Of a stretch of DNA of 64,000 nt, positions 1 through 9,738 are shown in pieces. The notes beneath the pieces were generated by a model that saw only the letters and a program-made list of their open reading frames with translations, was not told the DNA's origin and did not search any database. Origin of the DNA: Ascidia mentula (taxonomy: Eukaryota > Chordata > Ascidiacea > Phlebobranchia > Ascidiidae); the NCBI GenBank assembly GCA_947561715.1, contig OX387200.1:5768501-5832500 (forward strand), read 5' to 3'. The position numbers were made by a program, and so were the translations under genes. Position 1 is the first letter of the stretch, and each line of letters begins with the position of its first letter.

Positions 1-1197
1 TTGTTTTCTGCTACACAGTTGTAGACCAAAGACCATATACTGTGTCTCTGTAAACTGTAACGCAATTCAATGCAGGATGTGTTAAGTGCGGCTCATACTG
101 TCCTATAGGACATTATTTGACGTGATTTTCCGACATGTAATTGCACCTTTTATAAAGTGGTACAAACGTACAGGGCTGGCGCGTCCACCAGGCAAAAAAG
201 GCAAAGACTTAAAGAGCGCACACACCCCAGGAGGTGCATAAGTGATATTTTGTTTACCATTTTCTGAACTGTTATCAACTACAAGCGCTACATAACGAAA
301 TATTGTCCAGAAAGTTAGTTTGGTTTTGCTTCCTCCACTGAATGATAGAAAAATCATTGTTACATCAAGTAGGCAACAATTTATTGTATGAACCATGAGC
401 AATTTTGTTTCGACTTTGCGAGGATAATGTCTTCACATCACGCTTAATCATAAAGGTAGCAAAACAGAGACTTTTCGGTAGCATGTAATTTGTTGTTGCT
501 TTGCTCGCTTTGTTATTGCTGTTGGTAGCCTGCACGCTCGAGGAAATTATACTGTGAGCCAATAGATGCTATTTTCAGGTGCGGAGCCTTACCCTGAAGG
601 GCGTGTTCCTTCCTATCACAATGGAACAAATTTGTCACAAAGTTCACGGACATTTAAACTTGAATCACCTGAAAGCGAGGTAATTTAATTTTCTTTTCAG
701 CGGCAACCTTAGCCTATCCCAGATCGCCAAGATAAGAATGTTCCGTTGTAAAGCAATAAAATCGCTGAGTGGTATTTTTGGCTGGAATTTAAAGCACAGC
801 ATATATTTTATGTCATTTTTTTGATGCAGTACAATAGTTCCTAAAATACTACCGTTACTACATAATTCGAACAAATAACTTACTGTTTGATAAATAGAGC
901 AATTCAAAAATTAGGTGATTTGGAGATTTTGCTTTCACCTATAGATTATTAGTAATAATCAATTTCAAAAGACTTTTAGAGCAACGATCACCAAACCACA
1001 TACTGTTATAACATTTCTATACCATACTGTATGCATATATCCCGTGTTCTGACGGCAGATATTAAGAAGGCAATGTAATGAATCTTTGAAGAAAAACATG
1101 TCGGAGTTGTTAATAAAGTGATATATTTTCGAATAGGGTACAAACGAACAAACCATACACACTTTGGAACACAACTCACGGGTTTTCTCATACTTCT
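1..1197. other. No gene recognised
   Basis: AT-rich sequence with only short open frames on the minus strand. I see no splice-consistent coding exon, RNA gene or known domain. The right edge is the left arm of the palindrome that starts at 1198. Confidence 0.5.
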
Positions 1198-1360
1198 GAG
1201 TACAAAGAGACTGGCCCATATTGTTATTAACACTGTCATGTTAAAATAAGACGTTTCGACAAAAACTTATGTCATCATCAGTTTGACATAAGTTTTTGTA
1301 GAAACGTCTTATTTTAACATGACAGTGTTAATAACAATATGGGCCAGTCTCTTTATACTC
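1198..1360. repeat. Long perfect-like palindrome (77-bp arms)
   Basis: Arms at 1198-1274 and 1284-1360 are reverse complements with two mismatches that I can see, around a 9-bp centre. On the minus strand the inner part (1281 to 1250) reads CTGATGA, then a short hairpin, then GAAACGTC, which matches the core pattern of hammerhead ribozymes (CUGANGA, stem II, GAAA). Hammerhead motifs are known at the ends of Penelope-like retroelements and some SINE-like repeats, so this may be two repeat ends joined head to head. A complete three-stem ribozyme is not evident. Confidence 0.85.
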
Positions 1361-1364
1361 ACAT

Positions 1365-3027
1365 GCACACTTTGTCATGACAACACTACACAAAACATAT
1401 CAGCAATCTAACCTTGAGATTATATACAGACAAAATACATTATTTGGTTTGATAGTGTTGGAGATCAGATATGACTAAATGGGTTCTTAATACAACGTCG
1501 TTTTTCGCTGAGCAATTTAAAAACAACATAATCGATATACAGTAGGCTTATGTATCGGGATGGAAAAATCTAAAATAACTTCTAATCTTGCATTCTTTTT
1601 GTTGTTTTCGAATGTTTAGCTAAGGCTTTGCGACGACGTTTGACTCCTTTGATCAGGTTGGCTGCTTTTGTTGTATCCAACACAGTTGGGTTGCCCGCCA
1701 CAACCTTTATCAGTGCAATGACGTCACCTTCAGCTTTGTGCGAGTGAGGTATCTCCTCTCCGTCGAAGCAGTCGGCGTAAAACGCTGCCAGACTGAGGCT
1801 GGTTCGCCATACACTTGAACCTAATGAATGTGTCGTAAGATTTCACGCGCTGAAGCGAGCGCTTCATTGCGGTTTGGGAAAAGTTCCATGTGTGAGACCA
1901 AAACTTTAAAATCAAACCTGTTTCCAGAATTGGCAACAGGACACACTGGGCCCGATTACCTTTGGATGAACTTCCATACAGCCGCCGCCATATCGCTGTT
2001 GAAAGACATGTATTCACTCTGTGTTAACATCGAACCTGTCAACTGGGACAACTCGCCTGCATCCTCGTTTATTTCTATTAAAGGGTCTACAGCTAGTCTC
2101 ATCATGTCACATTCATCTGTAATTGTATCAATTTCGCCTAACAATAGCTTTTCCTCAGAAACCTTCACCATGCATATCTCGATATTCTATCGTGTGTCCA
2201 AACCTGTGGCCTCCAAGTCTAAAAATATTAGCGTAGTATTGTTGGCAAGATCACTGTTATTTCTTCGTGTTGGTGATCTGGGATCGCGTAATGATTGTGT
2301 TTATTTCTTTACAAATATGGACTTTGCTTCCAAAAAACACCATTGTCGCAGCTCTAGTAGGCATACGACATACTTTTATTTCAGTACTTAAACTGGAGCT
2401 GGCGGGCATGGCTCTTGGTTACCTGAGCTATGAAATAAAGCCTTATGACGATTCGCAAATCAACATATTTTACGGCCCTAAAAACTGTAACGAGGCGATG
2501 GTTTGCGTCAAAGGGATTTCGGTACCATGGTACTGCAGTTTCTCCAAAAAACAAATAGGGCAATAAAGTGTTTTGTTACCATAAATCCATAACTAGACAA
2601 CCGACTTGGGCGCACAGTCTTTAGGGGAGCAAAATTTTGTAAAATAGCTCGGCCTGTTTATCGACAATTTATAGCCATAGGGGTAACTTTGCCAATTGAA
2701 GCGACAAAAACTTGCTATATCTACATATTAATTTAATAAACAGTAATTGTGGTGGCAGAAAAGTGGTTCAATGGGGCTAATTGACGCGAAGAATCATGTA
2801 AATTAGGCTTACTGAATGACTGCAAATAGTGAGGTCAATAGGAGTTGGCCAAAACAACATATATGCTGTTGCATCTCAGAAAACAAATTGTATTAAACTA
2901 AAATAAAATTTTGTTCCCAGAGTTTTAAATATATTAACTAGTTCTGACTTTTTGGTTTAATATTGCGCACCAATCAAATTTGGTCAAACGATCTCGCTTC
3001 CAGCGGTTGGAAATCAGTTTGTTACAA
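1365..3027. repeat. Duplicated segment, copy 1 (pairs with 9739-11659)
   Basis: This segment is nearly collinear with 9739-11659 and carries a TREX-like exonuclease copy. Against the second copy it lacks about 270 bp inside the exonuclease N-terminal region (the part at about 10685-10952). Similarity ends near 3027, where the other copy runs into tRNA-derived sequence. Confidence 0.8.
1582..2409 (-). pseudogene. TREX-like 3'-5' exonuclease, decayed copy A
   Basis: The minus strand carries TREX/DnaQ-family (DEDDh) landmarks: an ExoI motif of the form LIFLDLEATGL, an ExoII-like stretch (CPVANSGNRFDF) and a degenerate C-terminal part. TREX enzymes remove nucleotides from 3' DNA ends. In-frame stops interrupt the frame just after ExoI and before ExoII, and the C-terminal part changes frame. 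About 270 bp of the N-terminal extension found in the copy at 9959-11060 is missing. The two copies share the same two stops, so the ancestral copy was probably broken already. The call rests on motif recognition. Confidence 0.65.
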
Positions 3028-3797
3028 CAAAGCATTCGAATCATGCATATGGGACAACAAATATTTTGCCGACAAACCTGCTACAAAATAAGCCAAAATG
3101 AAAGCAGTCAAACAACCAAGAATAATAGTGTTCACGATAAAAGTAAATCTGCTTTTTACATGCTTTGCAATTTCAAACGCTAAAGGCTTTTGCTGCCACG
3201 TGTAAAAAAGGAAGTCGTAATTTATCATATATTTATATATAGGTACAAAATGCTCGAATTGTGAATACGTCGAAATTTGAAAAAAACTACACTATCCGCC
3301 ACAAGAGACGGTAAAGCACAGAAACTAGAAATCAGCCTTGAATCAAGTGTATGAACTTGCGCAGTCCAAACCTGCGCAGTCCGAAGTAATTTGGACACAT
3401 GATACATTTCGTAGGAGAAGTTTTGTCCGAAGAAGGTTTATTTCTGTTGTTCTTAGTTTGGCCTGCAAAGTTACTCGAGGTGTTTATCGTAAAGTTATAC
3501 GATGTTTTGTCGTGGTTTTCATCCTTGCATGTTACTAATTTTTCGCCGCCTGTTTTCCAACATAACCATTAGATTGTTTATAACTAATTCGGAAGAAATA
3601 GTTGTCGTTTATATGCAAAAAGAGCCATAACATTCATTATGAGCTGCGGACAGAATGTAGGCTACAATGTTTTGATCAGTGCAGCTGTGGACAGTAGCAC
3701 AATGGGCTAGCGTTTATAAACCCGCCGAGGTGAAAAAAGCATGACGTTTGTTGTATCGTATAGCCATCTGTACATACCATTTATCAAGATAACATAA
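2570..3797. other. No gene recognised
   Basis: The first 450 bp belong to the duplicated segment shared with 11200-11659. The rest has short open frames only, with no domain or splice support. Confidence 0.4.
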
Positions 3798-3986
3798 ATA
3801 AAATTCAAAAAACAGTCAAGATTAGAGAAGTTTTTTAAACACAGAGATTCAAGAAAAGTGTTTTCATGTGACTTCACATGGTCGATTATGGATAATTGAC
3901 CGTTAGAATCCTTCTCACAGGCTTTTGTATCGTTATTGGTTTCTGAAGGAGATTGTATTAGCTTTTTAGGTGGAAAAAGTATATTT
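3798..3986 (-). pseudogene. TREX-like gene fragment (unoccupied insertion site)
   Basis: About 190 bp match 7007-7159 joined directly to 7565-7585. This is the 5' end and upstream part of the short TREX-like copies, without the roughly 390-bp Penelope-like insertion they carry. It therefore preserves the pre-insertion arrangement. No coding function is expected. Confidence 0.7.
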
Positions 3987-4894
3987 AGCAGGAGTGACTG
4001 TGAATGCCTTCGTTCGCTTTTGACCAGTGAATTATATTTGCGGCTGCTGTGTGATGACTAAGTGAGAATAAAACTGTCACGAGTCGATCTTTCGTTTTTA
4101 AGAGGTATGTCACATCAGACCACTGTCGAGACTCACTTTTTTTCGTATATAACTTTTCGAAATTCTTGATAAGTTTTAACAGCGGATGCTAAGCTTTCGA
4201 AACAACACAGCGACCTTTGGAATATGTGGTGCATGCGTGGTTTTTGCTTTACTTGATCAAAGCAAAATTCATGCAAAAAATACCCGTATATAAGAATGCA
4301 GTTTACTTATAAAAATCACAGGATTTAGCCAGTACCTTTTGCATTCAAAACGGTATTGACCTCCACAGAAATCATACCACAAGCAGTAAACCGCAAGATA
4401 AAGTTGCGCACTCCGAAACAGGAACTACAGAATTTATTGCGAACAAGCGGAGTATTAAGTACATAGCTGATCGTTGGTCTTATTTTGAGCACTTTTTGTG
4501 TTGTTCTTAGGCTTCAAGTTTGGTTCATTACTTTTTACTTTTTGTCGTACATAGAACTAATTTGTTTGTTTTAGGTTTATTGTCGACAGCTGAAGACAGG
4601 GTGTACACACACTAGTGCAGTCTTTGACTGTGGCACTGCATGGGTTAGCGTTTAAACTAGCTGGCACACAGATTTCGACTTTGTGGTAGCTTCCAGGCAT
4701 CACGTGGAAATGTTGGCTGTTTGGTAACCGATACTTGACAACCCATATATACAGTCATAGTTTGCCACCAGCTGCACTGATATACCTTATAGGTCACTTG
4801 TCTGCAGCTCTCAATGATCATTATGGCTCTTTTGTACATATATGATATAATCGTCATTATTACAATTTTAGAAAAAATATACTTAAGATATAGA
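3987..4894. other. Upstream region of family X copy 1
   Basis: No gene recognised. It presumably holds the promoter and 5' leader of the gene that starts at 4895. I could not pick out a clear core promoter. Confidence 0.35.
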
Positions 4895-5885
4895 ATGGTT
4901 CACACACAGTTCCAGGATATTGGGACGTTTCCTGGCAATTCGGAAACTTGTGGTAGAGATCATAACAACTGCAGTAATAACATATACAACATCAATTTCA
5001 ACAACAGTTTCATCAACATATGCCCAGGTGAGTAATTCTATATGTGACACTTACAAAGATTTCTGTAACTAAAAAATATGTTTGGATATAATGTTTGGGA
5101 AACATTGTAACAGGGGTTTTGCACTTGCCGATTAAATAATAACTTTGGAGGTAGAATCACAACCACTAAAACGACAGAGACTCAAGCGTCTTAGACAAAT
5201 TGCAATGTGTGCATAAACTCTTGATAATTTTAAATTATAGCTGGGTCTTCCACTTGAACGTTATACGTGGTGTTTTTTTGAAGATGGCGACACAATGAAT
5301 GGAGAAAATTTAAGATCCATTCTGGAACAACTGATTAAATGTCCGAGAAGTGAAAAGGCCCACCTGTTTCTTGTGCCACAAAACAAGGCGACGGTTGTAA
5401 AAATACTCTTTGGTTCAGAAGTCCGCACATGGCGCTTCAACTGTACTGATAATAAAAATGAGGACAGGGCTTTTTACACCATTTCTGCCTGCAAAAATGA
5501 TGAAATAACACTTCTTTACATTTATGGCAGCGGGTGTCGTGACATCACAAAAGTCCGCAAGGATAGTGACGTTCACATTGAGATATTCAAAAAGAAGTCA
5601 GACGCCATTACAATCAGTTACAATGGTGATGAGGTGAAGATCAAGTCCGGTTGGCAGACGCAAACGAAAGGGCGCACGTCCAGTGGCATCACATACGAGG
5701 TTACCGGGGAGCTTGCAACAAATGGCAACTTGTTCGGAAAGCATCTGACAGTTACAACAAATAACTGCATCATACACAAAGCGAATGGATTCGATGATAA
5801 TTTGGATAAAATGCTGAATGTGTGTCCCGAGTTACAGCAAGTTCTCAACGTGCTTCAAGCACAAAATCCCGCAATAGGAGGATAA
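4895..5885 (+). CDS. Unrecognised family X protein, copy 1 (two exons, 244 aa)
   Basis: I do not recognise this family. Exon 1 (4895-5027) ends in a GTGAGT donor in phase 1, and exon 2 (5284-5885) follows a pyrimidine-rich acceptor in the matching phase. The total is 244 codons. Exon 1 is unusually Asn-rich (for example NNCSNNIYNINFNNSFINI). Exon 2 begins with a short helical-looking part and continues as a beta-rich C-terminal domain with HLFLVPQNK, RTWRFNC, DEITLLYIYGSGC, DITKVRKDSD, YEVTGELATNGNLFGKH and a closing CPELQQVLNVL. No signal peptide or membrane segment is visible. The C-terminal domain is shared with 11968-12869, where the first exon is completely different, so the N-terminus is modular. 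The 5' exon is less certain than the second. Confidence 0.65.
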
Positions 5886-6635
5886 ACCTGACAACCCGCA
5901 ATAACTTGGCCTACACTCCGATGCAAGTGGCTCTGTATAATAGTATATATGTGTGTGTTCTAATATATTGCGTAATGTGAATAAAATGCTTATGTTCATT
6001 TGTACAAAATGCAAATAGCGTATTTTGTTTTATTTGATCAAGCTGCACAGGATTCAAAGGCACCTAATTACCCCAACGCAAGTCCGAAATTGTAAACAAA
6101 ACGAGCCTCATACTTTTAGCACTGAACAAAACGAGACTTACTTCTATTTGTACAAATGGCCAACAACCATTTGTTGAACAAGGTCTCAACCCTTGGGCCA
6201 TTACGACAATCTCCGAGGTGTAAATTTTCTAACCAGTGTTTGAGTAAAACAACAACGTTTTGAATTAGTCCAAGAGAGTCATCAACATTGTGCACGAAGC
6301 GTCAGCGAATAGCGATTACGCGCAAATATATAACAGAACATATGAACCGGAAAATTGATGCCGTTTTGCATTAACACCCACGCAATAGCCATTTTTTATA
6401 GCTACGCCTAGTTACTCATTTGCCAAACTTTAGTTCTGCACTTTGTGAGAAAACGTAGTGGTGAAACCTCTTCTGTACACATCATAAACTCAACGAATAG
6501 GACCCGAGAGTGAAATAATCGTGTCAGCATGGTATTACAACGGCTCCTCTTCTTTGTTTCTTTTTTTTATGGAAAAGCTGTTGCGCAGATAATAGTAATA
6601 ACTATGAACAACTTCCTTCAATAGATTGGTTTGCT
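5886..6635. other. 3' flank of family X copy 1; no other gene
   Basis: It contains AATAAA-type signals shortly after the stop (near 5980) and then AT-rich sequence with no recognisable gene. The same flank recurs at 8126-8878. Confidence 0.45.
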
Positions 6636-7088
6636 TCACTTGCAAGCCACCACTTTCATTAACACAATCACGTCACCCTCAGCTGTGTGAGAATTCGGTA
6701 TTTCCGCTCCGTCGCAGCAACTTTCGTAAAGGATGGCCAAACCCAGTATTCGTCGACCGGGCAGGTGACTAAACTCAACATACGTGTGATAGGAGCCCAC
6801 AAAACTTACCAGATCTCCGGCTTCAACATGCATAATTGACTGTTTCTGTTCAATGTGGGAATCCAGATGCGTAATCAGTATATCAAATAAAATCAAAATC
6901 ATCTCGGTAATTTTACCGGTGTGCAGACCAGTTGCTTCTAAGTCTGAGAATATTAGGTTGTTGCGAGTTGTTGAGGACTCTGCAGTCGATACCATGGGTT
7001 TCGGAGAGATAAAATTCAAAAAACAGTCAAGATTAGAGAAGTTTTTGAAACACAGAGATTCAAGAAAAGTGTTTTCGTGTGACTTCAC
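6636..7088 (-). pseudogene. Short TREX-like exonuclease, copy B (ExoII missing)
   Basis: An uninterrupted 150-codon frame on the minus strand. Residues about 46-55 form the ExoI motif (FSDLEATGL, with the metal-binding D-x-E), and near the C-terminus stands NSHTAEGDV, the ExoIII motif with its catalytic His and Asp. Human TREX1 has the same SHTAEGDV. The central half of the fold, including ExoII and its Asp, is absent: 150 aa against more than 230 for the catalytic domain. A classical nuclease activity is therefore unlikely, although the frame stays open. It could be a decoy or regulatory protein, or a pseudogene not yet hit by stops. Upstream it is flanked by a Penelope-like insertion. Confidence 0.6.
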
Positions 7089-7159
7089 ATGGTCGATAAT
7101 AGAGAATTGACCGATAGAATCCTTCTCACAGGCTTTTGCATCGTTATTGGTTTCTGAAG

Positions 7160-7566
7160 GAGTTTTTATCTATCAGAATTGCTCTTCTGGCACTTAGTTT
7201 CTAAAGTGTTTATTGGAAACCAACGTTTCGTCTGCCATCCGGCGAGACTTCTTCAGGGTTATGTCAACAGTAAAGCATCACGCACATAAAACGTAGGGAA
7301 AACGCAAGAAAAGCACAAGGAAAAAGGCATAGATAACACTGGCACCGCTTGCATCGTCACGTGAACCAGGTGTGCAGCGGGGCGTAACATTTACAACAAG
7401 TTGTTGTATACAGCACCAAAATATACGCATTGCTCATTATCGTTTATGCAATTGTCGTTTTTGTGGATGTGGAGCGTCTCCAGGAATAGACGTTTTGTAT
7501 GATCGTCCTCCATCTCCAGGATTTGCACGTCATCAAAGTTCTCAAACTCCATCTCAGAGTTTTTAT
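7160..7566 (-). mobile_element. Penelope-like retroelement, 5'-truncated 3' end
   Basis: An insertion of about 387 bp (7170-7556) is flanked by a 10-bp direct repeat, GAGTTTTTAT, at 7160-7169 and 7557-7566. Read on the minus strand, its first part is open up to a stop at 7391-7393 and encodes DVQILEMEDDHTKRLFLETL, which resembles the C-terminus of Penelope-like GIY-YIG polyproteins. The 3' part holds CTGAAGA, a GTCT/AGAC hairpin and GAAACG (7256 to 7224), a hammerhead-like core typical of these elements. The locus at 3798-3986 lacks the insertion. Only the 3' end of the element is present. Confidence 0.65.
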
Positions 7567-7640
7567 TAGCTTTTTAGGTGGAAAAAGTATATTTCTCTGC
7601 TATTGCACACATAGCTCGAGTACAATACGCTTATTGTATA

Positions 7641-8125
7641 AAATACTCTTTTGTTCGGAAGTCCGCACATGGCGCTTTAACTGTACTGAGAATGAAAATG
7701 AGGACAGGGCTGTTTACACCATTTCTGCCTGCAAAAATGATGAAATAACACTTCTTTACATTTATGGCAGCGGGTGTCGTGACATCACAAAAGTCCGCAA
7801 GGATAGTGACGTTCACATTGAGATATTCAAAAAGAAGTCAGACGCCATTACAATCAGTTACAATGGTGATGAGGTGAAGATCAAGTCTGGTTGGCAGACG
7901 CAAACGAAAGGGCGCACGTCCAGTGGCATCACATACGAGGTTACCGGGGAGCTTGCAACAAATGGCAACTTGTTCGGAAAGCATCTGACAGTTACAACAA
8001 ATAACTGCATCATACACAAAGCGAATGGATTCGATGATAATTTGGATAAAATGCTGAATGTGTGTCCCGAGTTACAGCAAGTTCTCAACGTGCTTCAAGC
8101 ACAAAATCCCGCAATAGGAGGATAA
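7641..8125 (+). pseudogene. Family X, 5'-truncated copy 2
   Basis: Identical in layout to residues about 80-244 of the gene at 4895-5885 and nearly identical in sequence, but exon 1 and the start of exon 2 are missing. The duplication breakpoint replaces them with antisense Penelope-like sequence and unrelated DNA. The frame stays open leftwards to 7499, but those codons are not family X. It is likely non-functional unless it has captured a new start. The conserved C-terminal domain frame is intact, which fits a recent event. Confidence 0.7.
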
Positions 8126-8878
8126 ACCTGACAACCCGCAATAACTTGGCCTACACCCCGATGCATGTGGCTCTGTATAATAGTATATATGTGTGTGTTC
8201 TAATATATTGCGTAATGTAAATAAAATGATTATGTTTCATTTGTACAAAATGCAAATAGCGTATTTTGTTCATTTTGATCAAGCTGCACAGGATTCAAAG
8301 GCACCTATAGTTACCCCAACGCAAGTCCAAAACTGTAAACAAAACGAGCCTCATACTTTTAGCACTGAACAAAACGAGACTTACTTCTATTTGTACAAAT
8401 GGCCAACAACCATTTGTTGAACAAGGTCTCAACCCTTGGGCCATTACGACAATCTCCGAGGTGTAAATTTTCTAACCAGTGTTTGAGCAAAACAACAACG
8501 TTTTGAATTAGTCCAAGAGAGTCATCAACATTGTGCCCAAAGCGTTAGCGAATAGCGATTACGCGCAAATATATAACAGAACACATGAACCGGAAAATTG
8601 ATGCCGTTTTGCATTAACACCCACGCAATAGCCATTTTTTATAGCTACGCCTAGTTACTCATTTGCTAAGTTTCAGTTCTGCACTTTGTGAGAAAACGTA
8701 GTGGTGAAACCTCTTCTGTACACATCATAAACTCAACGAATAGGACCCGATAGGAAACAAATCGTGTCAGCATGGTATTACAACGGCTCCTCTTCTTTGT
8801 TTCTTTTTTTTATAGAAAAGCTGTTGCGCAGATAATAGTAATAACTATGAACAACTTCCTTCAATAGATTGGTTTGCT
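8126..8878. other. Duplicated 3' flank; no gene
   Basis: Second copy of 5886-6635. Nothing else is recognised. Confidence 0.45.
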
Positions 8879-9331
8879 TCACTTGCAAGCCACCACTTTC
8901 ATCAACACAATCACGTCACCCTCAGCTGTGTGAGAATTCGGTATTTCCGCTCCGTCGCAGCAACTTTCGTAAAGGATGGCCAAACCCAGTATTCGTCGAC
9001 CGGGCAGGTGACTAAACTCAACATACGTGTGATAGGAGCCCACAAAACTTACCAGATCTCCGGCTTCAACATGCATAATTGACTGTTTCTGTTCAATGTG
9101 GGAATCCAGATGCGTAATCAGTATATCAAATAAAATCAAAATCATCTCGGTAATTTTACCGGTGTGCAGACCAGTTGCTTCTAAGTATGAGAATATTAGG
9201 TTGTTGCGAGTTGTTGAGGACTCTGCAGTCGATACCATGGGTTTCGGAGAGATAAAATTCAAAAAACAGTCAAGATTAGAGAAGTTTTTGAAACACAGAG
9301 ATTCAAGAAAAGTGTTTTCGTGTGACTTCAC
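8879..9331 (-). pseudogene. Short TREX-like exonuclease, copy C (ExoI Asp lost)
   Basis: Same 150-codon frame as copy B, produced by the tandem duplication. The ExoI motif reads FSYLEATGL instead of FSDLEATGL, so the first catalytic acidic residue, which binds metal in all DEDDh nucleases, is replaced by Tyr. ExoIII (NSHTAEGDV) is unchanged and ExoII is absent, as in copy B. Loss of the key Asp with the frame still open suggests relaxed selection or a non-enzymatic role. Confidence 0.6.
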
Positions 9332-9402
9332 ATGGTCGATAATAGAGAATTGACCGATAGAATCCTTCTCACAGGCTTTTGCATCGTTATTGGTTTCTGA
9401 AG

Positions 9403-9670
9403 GAGTTTTTATCTATCAGAATTGCTCTTCTGGCACTTAGTTTCTAAAGTGTTTATTGGAAACCAACGTTTCGTCTGCCATCCGGCGAGACTTCTTCAGG
9501 GCGTTATGTCAACAGTAAAGCATCACGCACATAAAACGTAGGGAAAACGCAAGAAAAACACAAGGAAAAAGGAATAGATAACACTGGCACCGCTTGCATC
9601 GTCACGTGAACCAGGTGTGTAGCGGGGCGTAACATTTACAACAAGTTGTTGTATACAGCACCAAAACATA
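9403..9670 (-). mobile_element. Penelope-like 3' end, truncated second copy
   Basis: Copy of the 7160-7566 insertion carried along in the tandem duplication. The hammerhead-like core lies at 9499 to 9467 on the minus strand. The left part and the second target-site repeat are lost at the duplication breakpoint near 9670-9680. Confidence 0.6.
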
Positions 9671-9738
9671 CGCATTGCTCAACATTGTGCCCGAAGCGTT
9701 ATAGCGAATAGCGATTACGCGCAAATATATAACAGAAC

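Larger units (their letters stand above)
5398..7639. repeat. Tandem duplication, unit 1 (about 2.24 kb)
   Basis: This unit is repeated almost without change at 7640-9680 with a constant offset of 2240-2243 bp. It contains most of family X exon 2, its 3' flank, the short TREX-like copy B and the Penelope-like fragment. Only scattered substitutions separate the units, so the duplication is recent. Confidence 0.9.
7640..9680. repeat. Tandem duplication, unit 2
   Basis: Second copy of 5398-7639, cut on the right inside the Penelope-like fragment, at about 9680. There a short piece matching 6283-6348 joins it to the older duplication. Confidence 0.9.

Noticed and set aside
1250-1281. Functional hammerhead ribozyme
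   Set aside because: Only the core order and a short stem II can be seen. I could not pair convincing stems I and III around a cleavable NUH site, so I report a hammerhead-like motif only.
1828-2391. 187-codon plus-strand open frame
   Set aside because: It is antisense to the TREX-like copy A, whose motifs are on the minus strand. The partner frame at 10213-10854 has the same explanation.
7499-7640. Leftward extension of the family X copy 2 frame with its own ATG
   Set aside because: These codons are antisense Penelope-like sequence and breakpoint DNA, not family X. An ATG there is accidental unless transcripts prove otherwise.
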